In this document: piece after piece, positions 9,130 to 17,968 of the stretch | How positions within the stretch are numbered: the first letter of the stretch is position 1 | Layout of the letters: each line of letters starts with the position of its first letter | NCBI GenBank assembly: GCA_020722565.1 | Contig: DYKO01000008.1 | Coordinates: 1 to 64,000 of the forward strand | Length of the DNA: 64,000 nucleotides | DNA from: Rikenella microfusus | GTDB taxonomy: Bacteria; Bacteroidota; Bacteroidia; Bacteroidales; Tenuifilaceae | Direction: 5' to 3' | Translations under genes and position numbers: made by a program | Notes under the pieces: generated by a model | The model's input: only the letters and a program-made list of their open reading frames with translations | Database searches by the model: none | What the model was told of the DNA's origin: nothing

Positions 9130-10158
9130 TTAATTTTTTATTCCCTTGACTCGTTTCTCCCAGTTCCATGCCGTAAGCAGTGCCTCTTCGAGTGTGCTCA
9201 GGGCCTTCCATCCCAATTCTGTTTGAGCCAATGAAGTATCGGCCCAAACCTTTTCTATATCGCCAGCCCTACGGCCAACAATTTCATAATTTAACTTGAC
9301 TCCGGTAACGCGCTCAAAAGCCTTCACAACTTGTAAAACGGTTACCCCTTTCCCCGCACCAACATTAAAAACTTCGTATGTCGCTTTACTTTTACCATCA
9401 ATCATTCGCTGCAAAGCAAGCACGTGGGCACGAGCCAAATCAACCACATGAAAGTAATCGCGTATTGCCGTACCATCGGGCGAATCATAATCGCCCCCAA
9501 AAATCTGCAATTTTTCACGAATACCAGCAGCGGTTTGGGTAATAAAGGGGACCAGGTTATCGGGCTTCCCCAAGGGCAGCTCACCAATTTCGGCTGAGGG
9601 ATGGGCACCAATAGGATTAAAATAGCGCAGCGCAATGGCATAAATTCCATGACTTGCCTTCACGGTGTCCTGAATTATATCCTCTCCCACCCTCTTGGTA
9701 TTCCCATAGGGTGACATTGCTAGCTTTCGGGGAGTTTCCTCGGTTACAGGAAGCACATCGGGCTGCCCATAAACAGTGCATGAGCTGGAAAAAACCATAT
9801 ACTTTCCTCCAAATTCGCTAAGCATCTGCATCATGTTAATGGTTGAGAGCAAATTATTTCGGTAGTACTCCAATGGACGTTCAACACTTTCGCCTACAAC
9901 CTTTAGGGCAGCAAAATGAATTATGCCATCAATGTTTTTTTCTTCAAAAAAAAGTTTTTGCATAGCCTGTATATCGGAGCAATCGGCTTCATGCAACGAA
10001 GGACGAATACCGGTAATTCTCTCTATACCATTTATAGAATCGGGTGTAGAGTTCGAAAAATTATCAACAATAACAACCTCAAAGCCTGTATTAATTAGCT
10101 CAACAACAGTATGCGAACCAATATAGCCAGCACCGCCTGTAACAAGAATTTTCTGCAT
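9130..10158 (-). CDS. galE: UDP-glucose 4-epimerase
   Basis: This is an extended short-chain dehydrogenase (about 342 residues) that interconverts UDP-glucose and UDP-galactose. It has the NAD-binding motif TGGAGYIGSH at the N-terminus, NFSNS, the FAALKVVGES segment, the catalytic Ser/Tyr/Lys set (VFSSSCTVYG and SPYGNTK), and RYFNPIGAHPS and FGGDYDSPDGTAIRDY typical of GalE rather than other epimerases. The track start six codons upstream is rejected in favour of ATG at 10158 (MQKILVTGGAGYIG), as in the family; a -7 box sits just upstream. It marks one end of the polysaccharide locus and supplies UDP-Gal. Confidence 0.93.
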   Translation of the reverse strand: MQKILVTGGAGYIGSHTVVELINTGFEVVIVDNFSNSTPDSINGIERITGIRPSLHEADCSDIQAMQKLFFEEKNIDGIIHFAALKVVGESVERPLEYYRNNLLSTINMMQMLSEFGGKYMVFSSSCTVYGQPDVLPVTEETPRKLAMSPYGNTKRVGEDIIQDTVKASHGIYAIALRYFNPIGAHPSAEIGELPLGKPDNLVPFITQTAAGIREKLQIFGGDYDSPDGTAIRDYFHVVDLARAHVLALQRMIDGKSKATYEVFNVGAGKGVTVLQVVKAFERVTGVKLNYEIVGRRAGDIEKVWADTSLAQTELGWKALSTLEEALLTAWNWEKRVKGIKN

Positions 10159-10160
10159 AG

Positions 10161-10210
10161 TTGAAAATTTACGCAAAAGTAATATTTTTGTAGTAGTATT
10201 TCCAAAATCA
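10161..10210. promoter_or_regulatory. Overlapping divergent promoters, galE and wzz-like gene
   Basis: On the plus strand TTG (10161) and TATTTTTG (10183-10190) are spaced 19 nt and point towards the Wzz-like gene. On the minus strand TACTTTTG (10174-10181) with TTTG about 21 nt upstream points towards galE. Both match the Bacteroidetes consensus and overlap, so transcription of the two directions may interfere. Confidence 0.5.
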
Positions 10211-10230
10211 TTTTACCTAACAAAACGAAT

Positions 10231-11220
10231 ATGAATAACGAACCTACAACACGTCCTCAAGTTAATGACGAAGTTGATTTGCTTGAACTTTTTAATAGGA
10301 TGGGGCGAAGCATTAGAAATGGATTTAACTGGGTGTTAAGCCAATTGTTGAACTTGTTCAAACTAATCCTCAGAAAATCGATTTGGATAATTGCTTTTGG
10401 TATAATTGGTTTGATAATTGCATATTTATACTACCTTAATAGCCGCAGGTACTACTCTTCAGAAATGATAGCCATTTCCAATGCGGTTAATAACTCATAT
10501 GTAGTTGGTTCCATTAACATGTTGAACGATGCATTCAAACAAAAAAATCATGCAACTGCTGCCAGCTTCCTTGACATGGATATCAATAAAATTCAGCAGA
10601 TAAAATCGGTTGAAGCTTTTTACACTCTTGACCTTAATAAAGATAATATTCCTGATATAACTGATTACTTAAGAAAATGGAACCCAAAAGATACATCTAT
10701 TCGTCGATTAAGCAACTACTTTGTGGTTCGCATTGACGTTTTTGATGAAAATGTTTTTGCAGGAGCAAGAGATGGACTGAAAAAATACATCTATAAAAAT
10801 AAATTTATAATCGATAATAATAACGAGCGAATACGTCAAAATCAGATTCTAATACAGAATATTGGATCAGAAATCAGAAAGTTAGATAGCCTGCAAACCG
10901 TTGAATATTTTCAGCTACCCCAGATGCAAAGGGCTGCATCAAACCAAATGGTTGTTTTAAATGAGAAAGACCGCAAACTTTATCACGAACAAAAGCTTAA
11001 CCTTGAAAAAGAAAAGTTACGTTTAGAAAAAGAAATTAACATTAATAGCGAGCCAATTACCATTGTTCAAGACTTCACCCCCCTTTCAAAAGCTGAGAAT
11101 CCCTATTCTAAATATGCAGTAATAATGGGGTTAATTTTTGCAATGCTGGGGTTTGCAACATCAATTATCTGGCAGTATAGAACATTTATTTGGGATGCCA
11201 TTAAAAACAGGCACTACTAA
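10231..11220 (+). CDS. Wzz-like chain-length determinant family protein
   Basis: This 329-residue protein has the architecture of polysaccharide co-polymerases: a cytoplasmic N-terminus, transmembrane helix about 50-68 (SIWIIAFGIIGLIIAYLYYL), a large periplasmic region with an EKDRKLYHEQKLNLEKEKLR coiled-coil at about 245-275, and a second transmembrane helix about 295-314 (YAVIMGLIFAMLGFATSII). It lacks a C-terminal tyrosine-kinase domain. It is the only plus-strand gene inside the polysaccharide locus and has its own promoter and terminator. A role in setting O-antigen or capsule chain length is inferred from architecture and location. Confidence 0.7.
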   Translation: MNNEPTTRPQVNDEVDLLELFNRMGRSIRNGFNWVLSQLLNLFKLILRKSIWIIAFGIIGLIIAYLYYLNSRRYYSSEMIAISNAVNNSYVVGSINMLNDAFKQKNHATAASFLDMDINKIQQIKSVEAFYTLDLNKDNIPDITDYLRKWNPKDTSIRRLSNYFVVRIDVFDENVFAGARDGLKKYIYKNKFIIDNNNERIRQNQILIQNIGSEIRKLDSLQTVEYFQLPQMQRAASNQMVVLNEKDRKLYHEQKLNLEKEKLRLEKEININSEPITIVQDFTPLSKAENPYSKYAVIMGLIFAMLGFATSIIWQYRTFIWDAIKNRHY

Positions 11221-11235
11221 GCTACTCCCTAAAAT

Positions 11236-11267
11236 AAAAAAGCCGGATACTATTCCGGCTTTTTTTA
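11236..11267. terminator. Bidirectional terminator between convergent genes
   Basis: The hairpin AGCCGGA / TCCGGCT (11241-11260) is flanked by an A-run on the left and a T-run on the right, so it can end transcription from the Wzz-like gene (+) and the O-antigen ligase operon (-). Confidence 0.85.
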
Positions 11268-11283
11268 TAAGTATTAAATATCG

Positions 11284-12546
11284 CTAAACAGGCTTTTTAA
11301 GATGATTTAAGGTAAGTAAAAAAGAAAAAAATGCAAAAAATATCACGCCAAAAACTCTCTCAAGAATAGATTCAAATAAAAAATTTATTGCAATAATCAT
11401 AGCAAATAAGAATAATACCATACTACCATTATTAACTCCAATTTTTACAATGTAAATTAAAATTGCCAACAGAATAATAAATCCAAATATGCCTGTAGAA
11501 ATAAATGTTTGAAGGTACTGATTATGGGCATTTAACTTTTCGTTTAAGGCAAATTCAATCTTTTCCTTTTCATAAACCCTGAGCAATTCATCCTTAACGT
11601 CGCCGGCCCCTACGCCAAAAATCCACTCATAGCTTTTTAAAGCCATGGGTACAGAGCCCCAGATTTTAAATCGAACTAAATCCTCTAAGATTAACTTCCT
11701 ATCAAAATCAGTAAGCTCTTCCCTATCCCTCGAGGTAACAGAATTAATAATAAATTTTACTCTTTCGTTACGCAGAACTAATATTGTACCTATTGTTAGG
11801 AAAACGGATAATGCTATCCCTACAATTACTTTTCCTCTTCGTTTAATATTCAAGAAAAGGATAACCAGAAGAATTACAAAAACAGTAAGAATTCCGGCTC
11901 TCGATGATGCAAAAAAAGTAACAGTGGAAAGAAATAGTATGCCCAGGTAATATAAAATCTTGATATTTATTTTTGTTTGCTGTTTTATTCTAACACCAAG
12001 CAACGAAATCCCTAAAGCAAGATACATAGAGTAATAGGTTGGGTGATGGGGTTGAACAAATAATTCGTAAAAAAAGAAATTTTCCCACGGTACGCCCACC
12101 GGAAATGGGCGAAAAAATATACCCTGAGGAGTAATCAACGTTGACTGGTAAGCTGCTCTTGCAAAAAGGTAAATAGAATTACCTATTAAGGCATATAAAA
12201 ATGCTTTTTCTGAAAGTTCGAGTTCTTCACGATTTATCCGAAAAGGGATAAAAGCAAGAGGTATTAGAATTAACGATAGTTTCTGAGCCATATCATTAAT
12301 TCCATACTCTAAATTATCGGAAAATGATAGCGAAAATAGATGTAATAAATATAAAGCAGCAAAAAGAACAAGTAACCTGTTTTTTAAAATTTTAAATGAA
12401 AAAGGTTGAGACAGGAAACCTATAATTGACACAAGGTACAATAATCCAAGTGCATACAGGGAAAACCTGTAACTAATGGGAATGGAAAATGCTACTAATG
12501 CCAGAGCATAAGGATATATGTTTCTTGCAAATTGAAATGTTTTCAT
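11284..12546 (-). CDS. O-antigen ligase/polymerase family membrane protein
   Basis: This is a 420-residue polytopic protein with about 10-12 hydrophobic helices. The Wzy_C/O-antigen ligase family signature is visible: a helix starting FASSRAGILTVFVILL, preceded by PHHPTYYSMYLALG, and after a periplasmic segment NAHNQYLQTFISTGIFGFII, with the His in NAHNQ in the position usual for the family. It is the last gene of the glycosyltransferase operon and overlaps the upstream gene by one base (TAATG). It could be the ligase that transfers finished chains to lipid A core or protein, or a Wzy polymerase; sequence alone does not separate them. Confidence 0.75.
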   Translation of the reverse strand: MKTFQFARNIYPYALALVAFSIPISYRFSLYALGLLYLVSIIGFLSQPFSFKILKNRLLVLFAALYLLHLFSLSFSDNLEYGINDMAQKLSLILIPLAFIPFRINREELELSEKAFLYALIGNSIYLFARAAYQSTLITPQGIFFRPFPVGVPWENFFFYELFVQPHHPTYYSMYLALGISLLGVRIKQQTKINIKILYYLGILFLSTVTFFASSRAGILTVFVILLVILFLNIKRRGKVIVGIALSVFLTIGTILVLRNERVKFIINSVTSRDREELTDFDRKLILEDLVRFKIWGSVPMALKSYEWIFGVGAGDVKDELLRVYEKEKIEFALNEKLNAHNQYLQTFISTGIFGFIILLAILIYIVKIGVNNGSMVLFLFAMIIAINFLFESILERVFGVIFFAFFSFLLTLNHLKKPV

Positions 12547-13775
12547 TACAATATCTCGTCAAAAAGGTTTAGGTAATTGGTTGCTCCTTTTTCAGTTGTG
12601 TATTTCTCCTCAAAACTTCTTCGGGCATTAATAGCCATTTGCTTACGAATGGCATCATTCCCTTTTAAGTACAAAATATTTTTAATTAGCCCTTGAACAT
12701 CACCCGGTTCAGAAACCAGTCCACACTCCGATTCGCTAACAATCATGGCAATTTCTGAGTTCATTGGGGCAATGGCAAGAACTGGAACTCCAGCAGCCAT
12801 TATCCCAAATATCTTGCTGGGAACGCCCATTCCAACCGCTTCGGGTCGAAGCGTTACCAGCCCGCAATGGCAAGCGGTTACTGAAAGCGCATACTCCTCG
12901 TTACTCAAAAAATTGAGGAATAGGGTTCTCTCAACTCCCTGTTGCCCCATGGCTGCCACAAGTTCCCTTTTTCTGATGCCATCGCCAATAAACACAAATT
13001 TTACACCATCCATACCTACCCGTACGGCTTTCCCTACCGTTTCAAGATCGTTCCAAAGTCCCATGTTTCCAGAGAATTGAACCACAAAACTTTCGTGCAA
13101 ACCATATTTATTGACAAAGGGGTTATCGGTAAAAGCTATGGGGTTTAATGCTTTTTCATCCTGCCATAAGGGGATGTGCTTTAACCGAACATCATCAATT
13201 GAAGGAATCTCGGATTTAACCCATTGCAGCATGTCGCGTCCAATAACAACCACCCGTTCTGAACTTTTTATTGCCTTTCTATGCCATCTCTTCCAAAATC
13301 TTATTAAAAGGTTACGCTCACTAACCTTATTCAAACGGAACAAGCCATCGGGGAAAATGTCCATCAATACATAAACAATCCTTATCTTTTTAACCTTGGC
13401 AAGCATAATTACCAAAATTGCCAGAAGGGGGGGGGCAGTGTGTACAAATATTAAATCATACCGTTTTCTTTTTAGAAAAAGAAGCCGAAAAAATACACTT
13501 TGGGTATAGGTAAGCATGTTAACCAACCTTCCGATAAGTCTCTCCTTACCAAAATTTGTTGACGGAAGACAGTAAACATCTATTTGCTTATACCTGCGGT
13601 AATACGGCTGACGCTGTAGTGTGGTGTAAAAGGGTTGAGCGCACCAAACCGTTATGCCATACCTGTGAACTTCAGTTATTCTTTCAAATAGTTTGGTGAA
13701 AAGGTTTGAGGTTGCCACCTGATCGGGGTGAAACATATGGGTAACAAAAAGTATCTTTTTGGGTGTTGGGCTCAT
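12546..13775 (-). CDS. Glycosyltransferase family 4 (WcaI/WbuB-like)
   Basis: This 409-residue GT-B enzyme has an N-terminal Rossmann domain starting FVTHMFHPDQVATSNLFTKL, an HTAPPLLAI segment at about 110, and the C-terminal donor site including VVQFSGNMGLWND, VKFVFIGDGIRKREL and GVPSKIFGIMAAGVPVLAIA. The last motif, with P-S-K before the conserved Gly/Pro turns, is typical of the WbuB/WcaI-like group. It should add one sugar to the lipid-linked repeat at the cytoplasmic membrane face; donor and acceptor are unknown. The start codon overlaps the stop of the upstream gene (ATGA). Confidence 0.8.
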   Translation of the reverse strand: MSPTPKKILFVTHMFHPDQVATSNLFTKLFERITEVHRYGITVWCAQPFYTTLQRQPYYRRYKQIDVYCLPSTNFGKERLIGRLVNMLTYTQSVFFRLLFLKRKRYDLIFVHTAPPLLAILVIMLAKVKKIRIVYVLMDIFPDGLFRLNKVSERNLLIRFWKRWHRKAIKSSERVVVIGRDMLQWVKSEIPSIDDVRLKHIPLWQDEKALNPIAFTDNPFVNKYGLHESFVVQFSGNMGLWNDLETVGKAVRVGMDGVKFVFIGDGIRKRELVAAMGQQGVERTLFLNFLSNEEYALSVTACHCGLVTLRPEAVGMGVPSKIFGIMAAGVPVLAIAPMNSEIAMIVSESECGLVSEPGDVQGLIKNILYLKGNDAIRKQMAINARRSFEEKYTTEKGATNYLNLFDEIL

Positions 13776-14821
13776 GAGAATAAGTTGATAATATTTTCCC
13801 TAAATAATTGATTCGAGTATTTTGTTCTGTAAGTCAATAGTAATTTATTTTCAATTACGCTTTTAGGTTCAAATCTATCAAATTCAAAAATTTTATATTT
13901 TAGCATTTCAACATGGTGTGGCTGAAATAAAAAAGGATAACCGCTATCAAGCATATCTGGTATATCGCCCACAGCTGATGCAATAACAGGTAACCCTACC
14001 GACATGGCTTCGAGTATTACCAAAGGCTGCCCCTCATTCCACGAAGGGAGAATCAAACAATCCGATTCCAGCATAAGATTGGTTAATGCTTCCCTATCAA
14101 TATGGGTTATAAAGATGACATTGGAACTTTTTACCTTTTGAAGTTTTTGATAGAAAACCGGTTCATACACACGTCCCACAATTTTTAGGTTAAAGTCCAT
14201 AAATTTGTAATTGCTAAAAGCCAGAACGAGATCGTATAAGCCCTTGGTCTCAATAATATTTGATACGCAAATAAAGTTGCGGCTATAGGATTTTACTGTT
14301 CTATTTCGCATTTCAATCATTGATGTATTGGGTACTACATCAATATTAATACTTTTTTTAATTTTATGAAGATCATCACCAAATTTGCTACTAAGAACAA
14401 CAACATGATAAAAAAATGATAGGTTTATCTTAAAAATTAATCTGTTAAATATAGAATTATATGAAAACTCCTGAATATCACCTCTGTGAATATGTCCAAT
14501 AACTTTTGAACGAAAAGAAAATATTTTAATTATGGCATTGGTAATAAAAAGACGAACCTGACCAGCGCTAGAAAGTGGTATATTCAAATATAAATAGTTA
14601 GGTTTTGATTTAATAAGTAAAGTAATCAACTTGAGATGGGAACCTAAAATATAATGGAAAATGCGCATTAACCCGCGATAAATCCAAGCAGACTCATCTA
14701 TAATTTGAACACTTTTACCCTCATTAACCAGAATATCGCGAACCATGGAATTAACCATGCTTATACCCGTATGGGTAGCAGGTGGAAAATCGCCTATTAT
14801 AAGGACATCAACGCGTTTCAA
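13772..14821 (-). CDS. Glycosyltransferase family 4
   Basis: This is a GT-B glycosyltransferase of about 349 residues. The N-terminal LIIGDFPPATHTGISMVN carries the Gly loop of the acceptor domain; the donor domain has SNIIETKGLYDLVLAF, LKIVGRVYEPVF and LILPSWNEGQPLVILEAMS, with the E-x7-E motif (EGQPLVILE), followed by VGLPVIASAVGDIPDML. An ATG 17 codons upstream would give a 52-base overlap with the previous gene; TTG at 14821 forms a TTGA overlap with that gene's stop and begins the product at KRVDVLIIGDF, so it is preferred. The specificity is unknown. Confidence 0.78.
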   Translation of the reverse strand: MKRVDVLIIGDFPPATHTGISMVNSMVRDILVNEGKSVQIIDESAWIYRGLMRIFHYILGSHLKLITLLIKSKPNYLYLNIPLSSAGQVRLFITNAIIKIFSFRSKVIGHIHRGDIQEFSYNSIFNRLIFKINLSFFYHVVVLSSKFGDDLHKIKKSINIDVVPNTSMIEMRNRTVKSYSRNFICVSNIIETKGLYDLVLAFSNYKFMDFNLKIVGRVYEPVFYQKLQKVKSSNVIFITHIDREALTNLMLESDCLILPSWNEGQPLVILEAMSVGLPVIASAVGDIPDMLDSGYPFLFQPHHVEMLKYKIFEFDRFEPKSVIENKLLLTYRTKYSNQLFRENIINLFS

Positions 14822-15606
14822 AGCGATTTTGATTTTAAAAAGTAAATTACATGTTTCAAAGGCCAATCGCATTCAAAATGCCTACGATTAATAACCCTTC
14901 CGTTAAACGAAAAATACCTACGATAATTATCCTGGCTATAAACGTAAGAAAAAGTGCTGCATGCAACATCAACTCCTGTTAAGCTAATATATTTAAGTTG
15001 ACCATAGGGAAAGGCAAAATGCGCAACCTCAACATTAAGCTGCTCCTCTATCCTGATTTTGCTTCCAGCTATTTGATGTTTTAAAAAATCAACGTCAGTG
15101 GAATTAAGCGAGAGATGGTCGAGCGTATGGGCACCAATGGTATGACCCTCTGCAGCAAGCTGCTTAATCATATCCCATGTCATAGGATTTTTATTAGTAA
15201 GCACCACGTTCTTTTTGAAATTTTCTTTGTAAACGTTACTGCCATCAATAAAATTTGGATTGATAAAAAAGGCAGCCTTCAGGTTCCACTCATCCAATAC
15301 CGGTTTAATTTTAGTAAAGCATTCCTCAAAACCATCGTCCCAGGTAAATGCAACCAGGCATTTATCTGTAGGAATATTCAACTCTGTAATTCGATTTACG
15401 GCATCGGTAAAATTGATAAAACCAACACCTGCATTTTTCAAATCATACAACAGATTGTGGAATAGTTCAGGGCTGGCACTATTGTCTAAACTTAAAAAAT
15501 GACCGTTAAGTATATGAACCCCGGGTCTGGGTTTCGAAACGATTGATAGTACATCAATCATCATGTTTCGAAAAAACTTGCGGTACATCAGGTAATTACT
15601 TTTCAT
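14818..15606 (-). CDS. Polysaccharide deacetylase family protein
   Basis: This 262-residue protein is a carbohydrate esterase family 4-type (NodB homology) enzyme. The first catalytic motif is FTWDDGFEE, giving the paired aspartates, and the second is HTIGAHTLDHLSL, with the H-x3-H-type metal ligands; HFAFPYGQLKY supplies the later motif. The track's upstream start is rejected: ATG at 15606 overlaps the preceding stop (ATGA) and gives MKSNYLMYRKFF. It has no signal peptide, so it may act on a lipid-linked precursor in the cytoplasm, or on a hydrophobic N-terminus at the membrane. The most likely role is N-deacetylation of an amino sugar in the repeat unit. Confidence 0.8.
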   Translation of the reverse strand: MKSNYLMYRKFFRNMMIDVLSIVSKPRPGVHILNGHFLSLDNSASPELFHNLLYDLKNAGVGFINFTDAVNRITELNIPTDKCLVAFTWDDGFEECFTKIKPVLDEWNLKAAFFINPNFIDGSNVYKENFKKNVVLTNKNPMTWDMIKQLAAEGHTIGAHTLDHLSLNSTDVDFLKHQIAGSKIRIEEQLNVEVAHFAFPYGQLKYISLTGVDVACSTFSYVYSQDNYRRYFSFNGRVINRRHFECDWPLKHVIYFLKSKSL

Positions 15607-16706
15607 TTTTGCACCTGGGCAATAAATTCTATGATTTTTTGTGACACAATTTCTGGTAGGTAGCCGTATTCCATTATCCTTTTCCGGCAATCATGAGCTA
15701 TTTTGTATTTATCCGTCACTAACCTTTTTAGCCAGTATTCTATTTTACTGGCTAAATCCTCATAGTCGCCCTCCCTAAACAGATCGCCAGTTACTCCCGG
15801 AGTGATAAGTTCAATTTCAGGGCCATGTAGGCCAAAGGCATCAGTTGTAATTACCGGAAGGCCATACGAAAGGGCCTGAACCAATGATAAACCAATTCCG
15901 CCGGGATAAACAAATAATTGTGCTTTGCTAAAGTACTGTTTCAGTTCCTCGCCATATTTTGGACCTAAAAAATTAATACGATCAGTAATCCCTAAATCTT
16001 TGGCGAGTTGTTGATAATAGCTTATTTTGCCTCCACCAACTACAAAACATCTAAAATTAATACCTTTATCTTTTAAAACCTTAAGCGCTTTTATAAGAAC
16101 ATCCAACTTTTTCTCCCGCGTAATTCGACCAGAAAAAAGCAAAACCGATTCATTTGACTCATTATTCATATTAGAATTAAAACCATATTCAATTGAATTT
16201 AGTGCATTACCTATTATTTTTATTTTATTTTCAGGGACACCGATAGAAACAAGATTTTGCTTTCCCTTGTTACTATATACCAGTATTCCCTCACAAGGCC
16301 TGTAAAAAATTGAACGTAACTTTTGGCCTAATTTCCCCTGGTTGCCCAATCCTGCATGTGACCACCAAAGGAATTTTATTTTTAAAAATTTTGCCAATAA
16401 AAAAGCAAGCAACGTGTGAATATGCCTAAAATCGACACCTGAGCAAACAATAATATCAGGTTTATATTTTCTAACAAAATGCAGTGTCTTGCGTAAATAG
16501 TAAAATTTGATAAAACCAAATTTAATTTTGATATATCTATTCTTAATTACATTATTCAGCTCTGATTCTTTTATGTTTTCGTAATCGGTTCCTGCCAACA
16601 GAAACGATTCAAACAGATTGGAATTCAGCAAAAAACTGAATGTATCGTGCCTATAATGTGCAAGGACTGGTTCAATGAAAAGCACCCTTTTACGGCCCTG
16701 AGTCAT
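15603..16706 (-). CDS. Glycosyltransferase family 4
   Basis: This is a 367-residue GT-B transferase. Residues near the N-terminus (FIEPVLAHYRHDTFSFL) and a W-rich acceptor-domain segment (FLWWSHAGLGNQGKLG) lead to the donor domain with LLFSGRITREKKLDVLIKAL, FRCFVVGGGKISYYQQLA, NFLGPKYGEELKQYFSKA and the late donor-site motif GGIGLSLVQALSYGLPVITT. The E of the usual E-x7-E is replaced (GIGLSLVQ), which is seen in some GT4 members. It overlaps the flippase gene upstream by 4 bases. It probably adds a residue to the lipid-linked repeat; the sugar is unknown. Confidence 0.78.
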   Translation of the reverse strand: MTQGRKRVLFIEPVLAHYRHDTFSFLLNSNLFESFLLAGTDYENIKESELNNVIKNRYIKIKFGFIKFYYLRKTLHFVRKYKPDIIVCSGVDFRHIHTLLAFLLAKFLKIKFLWWSHAGLGNQGKLGQKLRSIFYRPCEGILVYSNKGKQNLVSIGVPENKIKIIGNALNSIEYGFNSNMNNESNESVLLFSGRITREKKLDVLIKALKVLKDKGINFRCFVVGGGKISYYQQLAKDLGITDRINFLGPKYGEELKQYFSKAQLFVYPGGIGLSLVQALSYGLPVITTDAFGLHGPEIELITPGVTGDLFREGDYEDLASKIEYWLKRLVTDKYKIAHDCRKRIMEYGYLPEIVSQKIIEFIAQVQK

Positions 16707-17968
16707 TTGGTTTTATTAACTAAATGTATCAGTAAAACAATCATTGTAATATTTGCAGCTACCTCAATTAATGTGTAAACAATAATAAAATTATTAAAGC
16801 TGAGCCATGCAAATAATGGTAGCAAAGAAATAATAATAAAATAGAAGACCTGCCATATACTCTGCCATGTTATTTTATTTAATGCAACAAAAAGCGATGT
16901 AAACGATGAAGTAATAAAATTGAGCGCAAAGGGTAACACCAACAGTTTAGAAATTTCACCGGAAACCAACCACTTTTCTCCAAAAACAAAGGTAAAAAGC
17001 GATTCCGACCATAACACAATTACCAGTACCTCAAAAACACTTATTGAAAGCACAATCCATATTAAAGGTTTTATTTCACCTAAGAATGGCTTTTGGTTAC
17101 GGTAGCATTCAGCAGTTTTATTGAGCACTACGCTTGAAAATGAGTTGGCAACCAATGCAAGTGGGACAGAAAGAATCAACTTGGCAAGATCGAAGTAGCC
17201 AGCCTGTTCGGCTGTATAGTATTTATTAATAAAAATTACAGGCATCATATAGCAAATGGTGCTCATTAGGGCCGGCAGCAGATTTACCTTTGGGAATATA
17301 ATGTACTCTTTAGCAAGTCGCTTGGCATCGTCGTACTTAACAGGCATTAACCGGTATCCGCTTTTTAACGACTGGAAAAACGAAACTATAGCGTTGGCAA
17401 GTTGTCCAGCTATATCCCCAAAAATTAGGCCCCCCGATACCTTTGAAAAAGCTAACGTTGATTGCGTTGTGCCCTCAACCGCTCTTCGAGTAATTTTATT
17501 AACCGAAATTGACCTAAAGTTCTTTTTCCTGATTAACCAGTAGTTATAGACCTGAAAAATGCTCAATAGAAGAGTTCCTAATGGAACTAGGTAAAGCATA
17601 AAACCCTTTTCGTGCGGCAAATTTAAAATTTGAAGGAATGACGCATGAAATAGGGCTACTACAAAGAAAACTATTACGCTGAAAATAAGGCTTATTGAAA
17701 GTGATAAGTTAACCAACTTATTGGAATCGGAATCGGATTTTGGTAGCACTATAGCCTGCTCGTAGCGCAAACTCGAAATAACCATAAGAATACCGATTAT
17801 ACTAAGGTATATTGAATAGTAGCCAAAATCTGATGGGTCAAAGTAGCGCCTCAAAAAGGGTTGAAGCAGTATGGGTAGGGATTGTGCAATAAGGGTTCCG
17901 CCCACTAAAACGGATGCATTTTGAACAATCTCGGTACGCTGAATGTAAGTTAGAACTCTTTTAACCAT
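16703..17968 (-). CDS. wzx: Oligosaccharide flippase (Wzx), first copy
   Basis: This is a 421-residue polytopic protein of the polysaccharide-transport/MOP superfamily, with about 12 helices and the N-terminal signature VLVGGTLIAQSLPILLQPFL followed by YFDPSDFGYYSIYLSI. It is expected to flip undecaprenyl-PP-linked repeat units across the inner membrane. It starts directly after the stop of the WecA-like gene and overlaps the next glycosyltransferase by 4 bases. A second flippase lies at 29.4-30.7 kb with different base composition, so two assembly systems are likely. Confidence 0.85.
   Translation of the reverse strand: MVKRVLTYIQRTEIVQNASVLVGGTLIAQSLPILLQPFLRRYFDPSDFGYYSIYLSIIGILMVISSLRYEQAIVLPKSDSDSNKLVNLSLSISLIFSVIVFFVVALFHASFLQILNLPHEKGFMLYLVPLGTLLLSIFQVYNYWLIRKKNFRSISVNKITRRAVEGTTQSTLAFSKVSGGLIFGDIAGQLANAIVSFFQSLKSGYRLMPVKYDDAKRLAKEYIIFPKVNLLPALMSTICYMMPVIFINKYYTAEQAGYFDLAKLILSVPLALVANSFSSVVLNKTAECYRNQKPFLGEIKPLIWIVLSISVFEVLVIVLWSESLFTFVFGEKWLVSGEISKLLVLPFALNFITSSFTSLFVALNKITWQSIWQVFYFIIISLLPLFAWLSFNNFIIVYTLIEVAANITMIVLLIHLVNKTK

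Noticed and set aside
10231-11220. Full Wzc-type tyrosine kinase
   Set aside because: The protein ends right after the second membrane helix; there is no Walker motif or Tyr-rich tail.
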